DNA of 64,000 bases from Symsagittifera roscoffensis (lineage: Eukaryota; Xenacoelomorpha; Acoela; Convolutidae). Shown piece by piece: positions 37,901 through 50,410 of this stretch. Position 1 is the stretch's first letter. Each line of letters starts with the position of its first letter. The stretch is from NCBI RefSeq assembly GCF_963678635.1, contig NC_087064.1, forward strand, positions 58,104,338-58,168,337, in the 5' to 3' direction. The notes beneath the pieces are model-generated. The model was not told the origin of the DNA, ran no database searches, and worked only from the letters and a program-made list of their open reading frames with translations. The translations under genes were made by a program, and so were the position numbers.

Positions 37901-40900
37901 TTTGATAATTTAAAAAAAAACTAAATAAATGAAACGTAAGATTTAACCTAGCTGAGGGTCTACATGAACAAGACTAGCTCAATCAAGGCCTAAAGCAAGG
38001 CAAGAAAAATTTGTTTTGGACGAGGTTTTGGCCACAAACTGGTTTTGCCACAAGGTGATGCAAAATAAAGAACATACACATAGAGCAAAAAACAGCAAAC
38101 AGAAAAGAGAATTGGGAACGTTGAAACACCTGACGTAAATAACCGTGCGGTTTGAATTTGGCCCTTACTTTTTAGGGGGAGATTTTTGTTTGGTCTATTC
38201 AGGGGGGAGTTTGTTCACATGGATCGAAACGGCTTTAGGGATCAGAAAGCCCAAGTCTTCAATCCAATTTTGTCCAAACTTTAGCATTGGGTCTAATAAC
38301 TTTTCATTTTATTGCTCCAACATTTGAAAAAATTTGTTTTTGGGTGTGCTTTAATTTGTTTGTGTTCTACGCAAAATCAGGTGCCGCCACAAAAATTCAT
38401 AGAAATGAGTCGAGTGATGTATCATATTGAAGCCCTTTCAGTCGTGACTCAAATGACATATAAAATTTTCGAAAAAAACTTCCCAGTGTTGAGAAGAACC
38501 GGTTAGAATCTTTTGAACTGAGTTCCATTTTCGAGCAAGTGATCGATTGAGTAACGTTCGCTATATCTAAATATTGGCCATCTAAGCTGAAAAAAAAGAA
38601 TTTACTGAAAAAAAGTTTGAAAGCTTCATTAAGCGCTTTTTTGTCCATGAAAATGTTCATACAAAATCAAAATTTTAGTGCAAAAAATTAGAAAACATTT
38701 TAAAAGTAATTTTTTTACTTATTTTTTTCCCGTTTTTTTGAAGATATTATGCACATTTGTATTGTTATATGCACATTTCACTATTTTTGTAGTGTTATAT
38801 GCACATTTCACTATTTTTCTACACATTTGCATAGTTTTTAAATCACACCACGCAGAAGAAACGACGGGAATCTTAAGATTGATTGACCATCTTGGAGTGT
38901 GGTCAAAATATTCTGTGCTACTTCCACAGCATCCGGCTATCCTTATTTGCCAGTTGTTTTTGCACAATAAAAGGAGAAAGTTAGCAAAAACATCTCACGG
39001 GGACTCCAAAAACTTTTATCAGCCAATCAGAATTCATTATTCTTTCATTTGCAAATAAGCGTGGCTTACCTCACAATGGAACCGAATGTTGAACATTTGT
39101 TCTGTTAATTACAGCCAATCAAAACTGAGCATTCAATATTCTGAAAAATAGCAAAGGTCTTGAAGCAAGCAAATAAATCCAGACAATTGAAGTTGAAATT
39201 GAAATTCAACTTGATTTAAAGTTACGCAGATATATGAACTTTCAAATATAGCGAAATTGAAGTCACATATTGGAAAAAAACCTAAGACCATTTAACAATG
39301 AAAAATCGAACAGTAAAAAATTAATTTGTATCTACCGGAAATGTACAGCGAAACTTTCTTTGATGTGCTGCAATACTCCATTTACTGTTACTGCTGATTT
39401 CCGTTTTGAGCAAAACTCGTAGCTTAGCCAATAGGAACGTCTAACAATTTTAATTGGTTAAAAGTTTCCATCATTCGGTAACTCCATCATGAAAATCCCC
39501 TCCAATAAGCAATAAAATCAGCCAGTTTTGTTCAATGATTGGTTGACAATTTTCGCTCATTCGGTCATTCGTGCATGAGAATAGCCCCCTGTAGCTTGCC
39601 AGAATATCAAATTCCTCCGCTATGCATTACACGAATAATGATTTCCAACTTGCGATTTTTTTTACTGAAACACATTCATTGTTAAAACACATTCAAACAG
39701 AGATAGCCGGTTACTGCGCAAGCACACAAGTTTTTTCATTCAAATTAGTGTCGTTGTTTCTGCGTGGTGTGACAGGAGGATCTGAAGAAAAGATTGCCAC
39801 TTCGGCATTTTCGACAGTCATAGTAAAATAAGCAAACTGCACAATTTTGCTGAAATTTTTGCAGAAATTTTTTGAGCTTTTGAAGTTTTTGATTCTCAAA
39901 AACGATTTTACTAGCTCAACATTAGACAAAAATCTATGAATATAATCCGATTTTTCTCGACACTCAGAATTTTTTTGAAAAGTTTTTGAAAAAGAAAAAG
40001 TAAAATTGAAGAGAAAACACACTCTCGATAGATCACAAATTTGAAAAGAAAAAAAACGGTAAGCATTAAAGCCAATTAATTTAACCGAACAACTGTTCAA
40101 ACGAAAAATCGACAATTTCATCTTTGATGAAATTGACATTCAAACATTTATCAGACCTCTATAAATAGCCAGAAAGTAGGCAATGTATATTATAAGGTGA
40201 ATAACTTTATCAGGTGCATATTGCGGAAAACAAAGGTATTAATAGGCGGCTATGGATGGAAACTAGCGCACACGTGTACAGCATGCAATTTACACCAGGT
40301 GCTGAATTCTGTGAACAAAATTTTTAAAGGGGGGAACGTCTAGTACCAAGTTGCAATACGCTTGCTAATATGAAAAGCATATAAGTTTCATCCGTCACTT
40401 TTGCAAGGGAGCTGGAGATAGGCTCTGAAATCTTTGAAAAAAACAGACAAAAAATGCGTATTTTGTGAAATAGTAGAAGCTTGACAATACAGAAAAGGAA
40501 GCCATCAGGAAAGCCTTTAGATTAATTTTTCAACTTTTGACATTCAGTTAAATATCATAAAGGATCATAAATTCATCATAAAAAGTTGACAAAACAGAAA
40601 AAGAAGATGTTGGTTTTTTAATTAAAAACAAGAGAAGATGCATTATTGAAAAAGTCAGCATTTACATACACCACAGCTATTCAATTTTTAAATTTTTACC
40701 TTTTTCATTTTGAAAAGCTTGTCCTGCATTGGTTCCTCTAAACAAAAAATAATTCCAGCGTAGTTTCATGGAAAAGAAATCCAGAGCACGTATATTGAAT
40801 TAACCAATTGTGATAGAAACAATAAAATTAGCTCAGGTTGTACAATTTTGATGCAACATTACAGTAAAAGTGAACAAAATAGGAAATTACAAACGAGTTT

Positions 40901-42670
40901 TTCTCCAATTGAGTTGACCTAAGATATGGATCATTTCAAAAAATGCAACGGATTTCATCAGAGTTAATATGATTTCTTTTGCCAAAATTGTACTACAAAC
41001 TTTTGAGTTTCTTATTGTCAATCAAAAATTATGCAAAACTTTAATGTAGACCAAAAAGACTTAACAGGGGCAAAGTATCCTAAAATTTGTTCAACTTATT
41101 TACTGTTCCGACTTTCGTAACTAAAGTAACGGAATATTTGTGCTCGGGGTGGTTTTTTTTCTTCAGACAAATTTCGACTTTTTAACTAGCCACTTTTGAA
41201 GGAATTCTTACATCATTTGAAAGCTCTTGTTCTCTTGAGTTTAACTTTGAAAAGATATTTTACCTGTGATTATTTTTGGTAAAATTATGGGGTTTAAAAA
41301 TTGCCAATTTGGCCAATCTTGGACAATCAACGCGCGATACATTTCGCGCTATTAACGCGTAAGCGGAGATTCAATCCGTCTTATAATTTTTCCAAATTGG
41401 TTGAAGGAAGCTAATCTGCCATAATTGATGTTACTAGGAGCGAAATCTATCACTTTTTACTTCATATGGCGTGTGGGGGGATGATTTTTAAAAAAATCTC
41501 AACTTTTAATTTTTTTTTTCATTTTATTTTATTACGATTGATTTTTTCATGTTTTTTTTGTTCCATAGACCTTAAAAGGCTTCGCCCTGATGCGAGCAGT
41601 CTGTTTTTCATTTGGTAGTTAAAAAAAATTACGAACTTTCCTTTTGTTAAATTTTTTTTGTCTGATGTCAAGTCAATTGGAACATAAGGCAACTAAAAAA
41701 AACAGTTTCCAACTTTGCTAGTTATTGCCATGATAGCTTATTACATCACTTTTTTGAATCCTTGTAATCAAAAAGATCCAATCAAACTCGAAGAGGCTAA
41801 AATATGGCTTATGGTTAGGACTGTTGCATAATTTTCAGTTTTTTTTTGTGTATTTGAAAAAAAGAAAAAAGAAGCTTAACCAGATAGTTTTGTGAAAAAA
41901 ATCGAGCTCATACATATACTTTTGAACCTGAGATTGCTAACCAGCATAATCACGAAATTTTGATTGATAGTTTTCATCCAGATGGTTCAAGAGGGCCAAC
42001 TTCTGAAAGATACTTTTCACAGTTTCTTTTTGCAGAAGCTCTAGATCATACCATATGGGAATCCCTCGTAGGCGGCGAACCGAATGAGCGAAAAATAAAA
42101 TGAGCCAATCAGATTTCAGTATTCCAAAAGAAAGCGTGAAAATCTCTTCGTGAAAAGAAAGCATGAAAAGTGTGAACGATAGAAATACGCAATATTTTAA
42201 CTCACCACCGGCGAATTGAAATAAATTTTACATTTCAAGGGTTTCGTTATAAAAGAATCGAACTATTGTTTTATTTAACTCATTTTAATTGGACGGGAAT
42301 TCATGCATTTTAATAACTGACTTTCGGCTGCTTTGTTTTCGATCCTTCGCCCATGAGCCCTTCGCCCATGAGAATAGCCCCCAGATTAGGCAAAGCATTG
42401 AAAACAATTTTTTTTATTGAATAGAGGCACAGGGGCGTTTGTTGATTGTTTCCTTTTTCTCTCGAGTTTTGTACAACTGCATCAAAAATATCAAATAGAG
42501 TTATTTTTTAACGACAGTTTTCAGGTACGAAACGTAAGTCAAACCCTCTATTTTGCTCACACTGATTGTTTTTCAGTAGAATCAGTAGAATATCCTATAG
42601 CGAGTTTTATATAATTAAATCACCAAAAAATTAGTGAAATATGCCTTAACCAGCAAAACAAAGTGTTGTA
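37900..42670. other. Spacer; no gene supported
   Basis: A/T-rich spacer with short open frames that look like chance. It holds dispersed motifs: AGCCAATCA followed by AAAACTGAGCAT or AGAATTCATTAT (39.02, 39.11 kb); CATGAGAATAGCCCCC at 39.57 and 42.37 kb; and a GCGCAGTAACCGGCTATC core at about 39.70 kb on the minus strand, with a relative at 38.93 kb. A minus-strand frame at 41937-42164 contains a coding-like stretch (L-E-L-L-Q-K-E-T-V-K-S-I-F-Q-K-L) after a possible acceptor TATGATCTAG, but I cannot tie it to a gene. Confidence 0.6.
38751..38830. repeat. 30-bp tandem repeat, ~2.7 copies
   Basis: Unit GCACATTTCACTATTTTTGT plus AGTGTTATAT. Two adjacent copies lie at 38771-38800 and 38801-38830, and a shorter degenerate one at 38751-38770. 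Confidence 0.8.
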
Positions 42671-42677
42671 GACTTAC

Positions 42678-42806
42678 TTTCTGATAGGCCTTCCAGTCTT
42701 CCTCTCTTGTGTCGCATCAGCCGCAGATTTAAAGGGCACGGGAGTGACGTAATCATATTGACCCTGGTTGCCCACATATTCGTATAGGGCATCATTTCAT
42801 GGATCT
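42678..42806 (-). pseudogene. Relic exon of a small membrane protein, second copy
   Basis: Clear exon borders on the minus strand: acceptor TTTTTCCAAATCAG and donor AGAAA/GTAAGTC. One frame reads A-L-Y-E-Y-V-G-N-Q-G-Q-Y-D-Y-V-T-P-V-P and ends in a basic stretch (R-K-T-G-R-P-I-R-K). It aligns with the exon at 45165-45353 (S-L-Y-N-D-L-E..Q-G-Q-H-N-Y-V-E-P-I-P). The first four codons (..E-I-H-E) sit in another frame, so a shift near 42790 has broken it. Tyrosine-containing repeats of this kind suit a cytoplasmic tail. It is either a tandem exon copy or part of a second gene copy. The MULE at 43285-44927 lies between the two related exons. Confidence 0.5.
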
Positions 42807-43284
42807 CTGATTTGGAAAAAGAAACAGCTAATTCAGTATCAAATCCAAGATTTAAAATCAATTTTATACAGATTCTGTTAAAATTTTATACAAATTGTAT
42901 ACAGATACCGCAAAAAATTCATTTTCTAAACTATAAAATTGATTTTTAAACCTTATAAAATTCTTATATTATCCAATTTAGAGTCTTAATGATTTACAAA
43001 CAATCGAATTTTTACTTTAAGGACATCTGTATAAAAATAGATTGAAACCGACTGCAATCTTAGTTTTGCCAAATGGGGGACCGATCGTTTTGCAGACCGA
43101 TGTTTAGCATAAAAAGTGAAATTTAGGTTTTTTAGCAGACTTTGAGTGACAGCTGAGTGGAGGCAGCAAAAAATTGACGCATAATTAATTAATATAGGTA
43201 AAATGGCGCGTAAACTGGCGTGAGTTTCCCTAATTAAGACAATTACCTCACTGTTTGTCAACAAAACTAAAATCAAAACAAACA

Positions 43285-44927
43285 GGGGCGTTCAACAGTG
43301 CCAACAAATAACAGTGACGAAAAAAGCGGGGAATTTCAGAATAAATTAAACGCAATTTCTAGGTAGCAAGAAAACGATGACGCTAATTATCGAAGAAAAT
43401 AATTTCAATTTTGGCGCCAAAGTGTCTGAAAATGCGAGTTAGTAAATTGTTTTGGCGCCAAGTTGCAAATTTTCTTGCTCAAAATTTTAAAGTGCTATTC
43501 ATTGAATTGATTGCCGTTTAGTTTTTAATTGCCGCACTTGTTATGTTTAAATTTGTTCCTTCAAAAGAGACTGGTTTCCAAAAGTTAAAAATTGCCGGCT
43601 ACCGCTACAGAAAAAAAACAACAGAAACTAAAATAGTTTAGATTTGTATTGAGAAAAATTGTCAGGCGACAACCGCCCTTGTTATTAATTTGAGCAAAAA
43701 TACTAATTGTCTGACTATTCACAAACATGCCGAGGTCGACGATTACATAAAGTCTGCGGAAATTCGCCCAAACATTTTGTCAGCTGTGGTCAAAATAATT
43801 CCCGAAAATGACAAAAATCTCATTTCAAATTTCCAGATATATCAAAATTCGCTATATTTTCATTGCCTGGGACACCCCAAGCAGTTTCCGATATGACTTT
43901 TTAAAATTTGCAGAGCAAAAAAGCAGTTTCTCGAAACAACGTAGATTTTGGGCAGTTGTCAGGCCAACCAGCAATTTCAATAAAAAATCTTGCGGATTGC
44001 GATACAATTTTGGTCCAACGGAACTTTCAAAACAGTGCCGGAACCATTTAATCAAATTGGTACAATTTTTGGCTTACTTGAAAGCCACAAAAAAATCTTT
44101 ATTTTTGCTCTCCTTTCAAACAATTTAAAGAGTTTTACAATTTTTTATTGAGTGTTCTTGTACTGAAATGCGATAAAGTTGGAAAAACATTTTCCAGAAC
44201 TTTTTTTTGACTGATCACGAAAAAAGATTTGTCGCAGCAATTCGCGAAATATTTCCCGAACCTCAGCATTTGGGCTGTCATTTCCATTACTGTCGAGTTA
44301 TATTCAGATAGCAACTGAGTATCGGCAAAACCAAAAATTTTGAATATTAATTCAACAATTGCTTACATTTTTTTGTCTATCGGCTTGGTCAGCGCTAACT
44401 AAACGCGAATCGGTTGGAAAAATCTTATTTGGGTATGAATTTGCGACGGAATTTCAAAATTTTAAATTTATTTTGAAAAACTTGCATGAAAGACCAGACT
44501 TACTCTCCATCACAAATAGTTGTGAAAATTGACGTAATATCTTTTAAAAAAATTGGTCGATTTCACCCAAAAATTTTTGTTTCGATCCAAAAACTTAAGC
44601 GAGAATTGCAAAAATTGCCACGAATTCTTATAATAATAGAGACATTCCAAGGAAAGCTGAGAAAAAAGACGGTAGAAGAAGGGAGCAAATAACGGCATTG
44701 AAGCAATCATATGCGTTGAGAAATCAAAACCTCAAAAACTGCAGGAACGTTTTGTGTAATATCTGTTATCAACGAGAATTCAAGTTTTCTAAAGAGTTTT
44801 TAAAAAATTATTTGGCACTGTTCAACAAAAGAAAAATTTCGGCTCTGTTGAACAAATTTTTCAGTTTCGGCGCAGTTGAATTACTTTTTTTCGGTACTGT
44901 TGCAGTTTGGCACTGTTGTACTGCCCC
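43285..44927 (+). mobile_element. Decayed Mutator-like (MULE) DNA transposon with terminal inverted repeats
   Basis: The left end reads GGGGCGTTCAACAGTGCCAA and the right end, reverse-complemented, GGGGCAGTACAACAGTGCCA. Both continue into AACAGT..CGAAAAAA, so the inverted repeats extend for more than 40 bases with mismatches. The flanks AAAACAAACA and AAACCAACTA agree at 8 of 10 positions, like an eroded target duplication of the size MULEs make. Inside lies a decayed transposase gene. Extra GGCACTGTT/GGCTCTGTT copies sit inside the right end as subterminal repeats. Confidence 0.8.
43543..44825 (+). pseudogene. MULE transposase with N-terminal FLYWCH domain, inactivated
   Basis: The first part (43543-43749) is a FLYWCH-type zinc domain: a G-Y-R-Y motif, C..C spacing, and H-K-H at the end. 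The usual tryptophan before the first cysteine is a TAG (43639-43641). The catalytic core follows in pieces. N-G-T-F-K at 44017-44031 stands where MULEs have D-G-T-F, so the first catalytic aspartate is lost. L-T-D-H-E-K-R-F (aspartate at 44213-44215) and C-H-F-H (44276-44287) match the second-aspartate region and the C-x-F-H motif. The C-terminal part (44.49-44.82 kb) has the usual lysine/leucine-rich helix. Several frameshifts, including one in the T run just before 44208, and several stops make it non-functional. Family assignment is confident; activity is excluded. Confidence 0.85.
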
Positions 44928-45164
44928 AAACCAACTAGTTAACGACAAGAACTGATTCACGTGCAGTATTCCTCTCGTTCAGGATGTAGGCGCAGCGTAG
45001 CGAAGCGGAGCAAGCGTATTCTATTTGCCAACGCCGCCTTTGAAGTAAGCGTTCTGGTTGTTTATTTTTTTTTAAATCTGCTGCTAAAATCCCTATCCCC
45101 ACTCAAATGTTTATCACAGCGAAGCAATCAAATAATTTTTTTTTGAAAAGAACACATGACTCAC

Positions 45165-46546
45165 ATTGTGTGGATTTCACGGATTCTTCAATCTTTCTCT
45201 CTCTCTCTGCTGTACTCAAGTTACTGAGAGGAATGGGCTCCACGTAATTATGTTGACCTTGGGAATCGGGTTCTAAATCGTTAGACCATGTGTTCTAAAT
45301 CGTTGTATAGACTTTGGCAATTGTGTTGGCTCTGGATTTCACCTTCCGCATCGCTGAATTTACAAAAAAAGTCAAAAAACGGAATGTTAAGATAGTCTGA
45401 TCCTAAATAGACTACCTAAACTAACTTTGGTGACAATTTTCAGAACACACACAATTCTTGGCTTTCTTGGCTTTCTAGGGTCAGACACGCAATTTTTAGC
45501 TTTAACCACATTTAATCTAAGTATAGAACCTTATACAGTTTTGGTTGAACATTGAGAAATAGCTTCAATTTTTTCTGAAAATCTCGAGCCATATCTTCAA
45601 AAATTCGGGCTAATTTTTATGGAAAATCTGGTAAAACTTTGTAAGTAAAATTTTCTGTCTTTTCGCAAATCATGTATAATTTTTGCTGTCTACGTTTTTT
45701 CTTCAAAAATCTTTCGAGTTTTTCGAAAAAATTTTCAAGGATTCTATGAGAAAATCTTGCCATTATAGCCAAAATTTTCTCCAGGATTTAGGCAAATTTC
45801 ATTTTAAAAAAATTAAATATATCAACGATTGAAGGACTTGGGAAGTACTTCTAGATATATCAGAAAATTTTCAAGAACTTTTAGTCGGATTAGTTATTTT
45901 GAATTTTCAATTTTTTGGAAAATTTATGTTAAAAAAATACACAAAGAACGTGAAACATTCTACTAAGAAAAGGGACCTTATTAACAATATCCCCTGTGGT
46001 ACCTAGTAAAACAACTGCCATCTCTATGAAGAACAAAACCAACGGTTAAGCCTGCGTGAATTTTGTACCTCGTACTGAATCTCCCCTCCAATAATTAACA
46101 AAATCTAAGAAAAGAACCAGTTAAAATTGCCTGCTTCAGCCTTTATTTTGACTGAATTGACTGACATACTTATGTTGTTTTTTGCGAGATTTTGACCGAA
46201 ATATTGAGAAAATTAGCTGGTGTGCATGCGTGGGCAAAAATTTTTTAAATGCGGCGTTTTTGAAAACTTAAATTTTTCACCAACTTCTAGTAAAGTCAGC
46301 CATTTTGAAAGACCCAATAAGATCTAAGCACAAAAAAAGAAAGACTGAACCTACAGAACGACTGAAAAACTGAACCTACGATTGATTTTTGTTTTTGCAC
46401 ATCTTGCGCCGCAGAAACCACACTGTCAGTATGATTGCGATGAAAATTGTTCTGTTCACGGCCGTGACAATTAAAATAGTTCTCCAAGTTTCAAATTCGT
46501 ACGAAGAACACAACAGTATCAGGAAACAGAACAAAAACGAAAACAT
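45165..46546 (-). pseudogene. Small single-pass membrane protein gene, two exons, broken
   Basis: Exon 1 (46546-46380) starts with ATG and encodes a signal peptide (M-F-S-F-L-F-C-F-L-I-L-L-C-S-S). A very short outside part follows, then a membrane span of about 20 residues (T-I-F-I-A-I-I-L-T-V-W-F-L) and a basic stop-transfer R-R-K. The donor is CAATC/GTAGGT, phase 2. Exon 2 (45353-45165) has acceptor AAATTCAG and matching phase, and encodes an acidic, tyrosine-bearing tail (Q-G-Q-H-N-Y-V-E-P-I-P). It ends at ACACAAT/GTGAGT. A 22-base direct duplication (TTCTAAATCGTT at 45271 and 45293) shifts the frame in exon 2 and creates a stop; without it the phases would close. Architecture resembles type I receptors with tiny ectodomains, for example some nematode receptor kinases. 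No kinase exon was found, so that link is speculation. Confidence 0.55.
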
Positions 46547-46559
46547 CAATAGGGCTTAA

Positions 46560-49500
46560 TAATCCAACAAAAAAAAAACTAATTTTTGTGTGGAAATGTC
46601 TAGTTTTTTCGCAAAAATCTCGGCATGCGGTATGTAATTATTGAGTATTACGTGTGGGTTATGAAAAAAAGATATTATGTTTTTTGGCGCATGGTAAGTC
46701 AATGGTAAGATGTGCAAAAAATTTGAAATTTTTGTCAAAAAAAAATGAAATTTTTTCAAAAAACTTCAAAACACGATAAGATTTGATATAATTTGACTCA
46801 ATACCTATTTTATTATCTGATCTGTTTTTTGAAACAGTACTCAATCTAGCTTAAACTATGCAGAAACTTACTGAAACTACAAAAAAGTCCAATTTTTCAA
46901 AAAAATAGCAAAAATTTTAGTTTTGAAAAAAGTGCAGAAACTTCAAAGTTTTTGGAAAAAATTGCAAAAGTTTCAAAGTTTTTCGAGAAAAATTCAAAAA
47001 TTTCAAAATTTAGGAAAGAATTGTAGAAATCTGAAGATTTTGGCTAGTTTTTTGTTGCTTCTGGTCTAATTAAAAAAAAATATGCATACGTGTAGAGTTT
47101 AAATTTAAGCTCAAATTGTATTTTAATTGGTATCATGTTGAGGCAGCGATACAAAACTTCGAATAAAAGAATAGATTCTTCCACAGTCTTCTCTCAAAAT
47201 ACTGAAATATATACAATTTACTCTAATTTGAACTAAGAATTGGTTTATTTTTTGCTCTGAACATTTACAAAGCTCATATTAGCTGAGTCAATATTGAAAC
47301 TTCCGATTTCTCGGGAAAATAGTGTAAATATTCGTAAATTTCGAGGAAAAAAAAATAAAATCTATCCAACTTTTCCAATTTTAACCTTTGTTTAATTAAC
47401 CGGTTTTTTGTCCAAATGAAGGAGAACTCACATAAGAACCTCACTTCAGATGAACACTAAGTGCAATATTCCTCGAAATTTCTATATCAAACGCTATGAT
47501 CCAACTCCTCCTCAGTTTTTTCTCAATGATTAACCCAAACCTTTACAAAATTACATTTTCTGAGAACTTTTTCACGTTGATAAAAATTACAAGTTTCGGA
47601 TCATTTTTGATGTTGAAAAATCAAATTTTTACTGAAAAATTATATCACTTTGGATGAAATTCAACAAAATCTTCTCCAAAAATAATGATTATCTCTCTGT
47701 TGCTTCTATAACATAATTTTCATAATTTTTTCGTAAAAATTTTCTGTTTTACGGTTTTTTTTGCTTTCTGGTTTTTCATGTTTTCGCTATTGAACTCACT
47801 TTGCAAGAAAATTTATTCAGAACTTTAGTCAGAATTTAGGAGGAAAATGGTATCAACTGAACGAACAATTTGCTGGCAGAAATGAAATTAGAAATGATAA
47901 CGGCTGATGACTACTTTGTAATTTTCACTTGTTCTGTTTTAGATTCCCTTGTTCAGTTATAGCAACAAACTATTTAAGCAAAAGTACAACTTGTGGGATT
48001 ATTAACTATCCTTTTTCTTGCAAAACAGTTTTTAAATCGTTTTTTTTTTATTTTTGATGTGTCCGAAGTTTTCTCAAAAAGTCTCAGTGAGAAAAAATCA
48101 GTGCTAGTTAAAGCATTCCAAAACATTGAGAAAAACTTTTGGAAATTGAGAATATAAAGCTGTATTTTTACGTTGAGTTTTTGGAACAAATTAAGAGCAG
48201 CATGATTGTTTTTAATTTAAAAACCTTTGGAAGTAGAAACCTGCAATTGGGTCTAGTTCCTTACTACTGCAACATCTAAACATTTCAAAAAAAAAGGCTT
48301 CTTAGAGAATTCGAATTAGAAAAGGAAATCAAGTTGCAAACTGTAACAACTAAATAATTTTGCCAAAATTATTAAGCAAAAAAACTGTAGTTCTTCGTAA
48401 TTTTCTAATTGAAAAAAAAATTGAAGCGAACCAGAACAAAATCTTTTCTAACTGAGTTTTTCAAGTTAAAATTCATATAATTGAGAGATCCTACAGCTGG
48501 TTCTGCCAAAATATTAGTTTGCTTAGAAAGTTTCAGCAAGTTTCGCTAAAAATCTTTCTACATCAAACTTTTTTTGTTTTTTATCCGAATTAATGAAATG
48601 TACATCTTGAAAGCAAATTTTTGGTTTATACTTCATGTATTATCTTCAAAATGATGTCGGAGTTGATTCACAAAATAAAATCCTCAAAACATCTGAGTTT
48701 TTGTATAAATTTACCTAAATATAAAATGATAAAAAATTTTCCAAACATTACAACTTTGTGTTGGGTTTTTTCTCAAGATATATAAATTACAAGCTAAATT
48801 TTAATAAAGTTATCCCAAATTTCCAGATGATTAAAAATGAGTTTCTATCTCAAATTAGTAATTTTTCTGTTTCTGTTTTATCTATTATCTTTCAACTTAA
48901 TTTAATTTGAACAAAAAATTTTAACTGAAAAATAAATTTTAGAATGAAAAATGTATCATTTCAACAAAAATTCAACAATCCGAAGCAGAGTTAATACCAT
49001 AAATCTTTTGCAAAAATCTTCAAATGATTTTTCTACCTAATAACAGTATGTTGCTGTTTGAACTCTAATTTTCTATTTTGAAATAAATTTTTGGTTACGA
49101 ATGTTGTATATTATAAAATTGAAATTTTCACAAGTTGGCAAAAACATATATTTTTTAAGCTTTTCTAGGTCAGTTATCAATTGTCAAAGTTGTCAAAAAA
49201 CAGTAAAATACCATGATTCTGAATAAGTCAACCCCATTCTCTGCCTAAAATTGCACTACTCTATGAACACTTTTAAAAGCACTAGACAAAGAAAACTTTA
49301 AAATAGTAACTCGTCAAAATCTTTCAATTACTCGATGTTTTATAAATGTTTTATTTCAACGAATACTCAAATACTCTTTAGCGTATTTCATTCATTTATA
49401 ATACAAACTTATCGCAACAAAATCTGCGCAAGCGTGCAAACAATGGAGTTTTTACTGTAGATTAAAAATTTTCGGATCGGTTTCCATTGAAAGTTTCACG

Positions 49501-49680
49501 ATAATTTGAACTCCATTGTTGCTGGGTTTATCATCAATCAGATAGTTTGAATTAAAAAAATAGATGACAATTCAAGAATAATGATGAAAAAACTGTATAA
49601 TTTTTACTATATATTTTCAAATTTATCACAATTGTAGAGACTTCTCAGGTTCAGTAAAAATTATTATTCAAAACATTTTC
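46560..49680. other. Spacer; no gene supported
   Basis: Very A/T-rich. It includes a degenerate stretch (46.86-47.04 kb) of AAACTTCAAAGTTTTTGG-like units repeated about every 40 bases, common in nematode intergenic DNA. I see no splice-bounded open frame. Confidence 0.6.
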
Positions 49681-49682
49681 TC

Positions 49683-49946
49683 CTATGTTTTTTTTAAATA
49701 TTTTAATTTTACCTTCTGTTGGAGTGTGTTTTGATACTGCTCAGCAAATAATTTAACATTATGTTGACAAGAACAATGCTTCTTCTTGATATAATTAGTG
49801 AGTTCCTCGCTGCTATATGTATAAAAGTTACAATTGGAACACTTTAAAATGCCACAGTGCTTACGATGCCTTGACGCATCTTTACGCGTGTACTCTCTTC
49901 CACATGCACGACATGCAACTTTTTCGTTGCTATACAGTGAAGGCAT
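49683..49946 (-). CDS. C2H2-type zinc-finger protein (small or partial)
   Basis: Starts with ATG and encodes 87 residues. Finger 1 has C12, C15, H27 and C31 (or H30) around G-R-E-Y-T-R-K-D-A. The second motif has C36, C39 and H57, but the first expected histidine is tyrosine (Y52), so it is probably weak. A C-S-C follows, then a helical, lysine/glutamine-rich tail. The pairing of a C-x2-C..R-H-x3-C/H finger with a following C-x2-C..K-K-H finger is common in nematode C2H2 proteins, which usually have more fingers. This may therefore be one exon or a surviving piece; a possible donor (CAGAAG/GTAAAA) lies near the end. The role would be nucleic-acid binding by family, not shown here. Confidence 0.6.
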   Translation of the reverse strand: MPSLYSNEKVACRACGREYTRKDASRHRKHCGILKCSNCNFYTYSSEELTNYIKKKHCSCQHNVKLFAEQYQNTLQQKVKLKYLKKT

Positions 49947-50169
49947 CTCAAAAAGTAAAGAAGAAGCTTGAGAAAAATGGGAGATTTAGAATGTCCCAAG
50001 TTTTTAGAAAAGAAGAGTTGAAAAGCCTCAAAAGTGAATAAAAGTAAATAAAAATAGTTATGTGAACTGCTTAACCAATTGTTTTTAACATGAAAAAATG
50101 AGTATGGATTTGCTGTTTAGCCTAGATTAAATAAAAATCATTCAATCTAAGCATGGAGTTTTTTTCAAA

Positions 50170-50410
50170 AAGTTTTGCTATCAATCAATCAGAATCGAGC
50201 ATTACTTATAAGGAGATTTTATCATTTTTGATATCAACCAATTAGAATTGAGCTTCAATGGTCATAGAAATTTCAACAAATTTAATGTCAAATGATCAAA
50301 ATTGAGCTCTACTACTCATGGTTTTTTCAACAATTTCAATATCAAACAACGAGCATTCCTTCACAGGTAATATTTGTAGTAATAACCAATCAGAATGAAG
50401 TATTCACGGA
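50170..50410. repeat. Degenerate ~60-bp repeats with CCAATCAGAAT core
   Basis: Cores near 50176, 50237, 50292 and 50382 read (C/A)AATCAGAAT(C/T)GAGC or a variant, spaced about 55-90 bases. Single relatives occur at 39.02, 39.11 and 50.68 kb. Probably an old dispersed repeat; the CCAAT resemblance is not evidence of a promoter. Confidence 0.5.

Noticed and set aside
38145-38660. Overlapping 60-87 codon frames on both strands
   Set aside because: No ATG-led coding bias, no splice borders and no domain; probably chance.
41937-42164. Further exon of the broken membrane protein
   Set aside because: A coding-like stretch exists, but its borders are weak and nothing ties its frame to the exon at 42678-42806.
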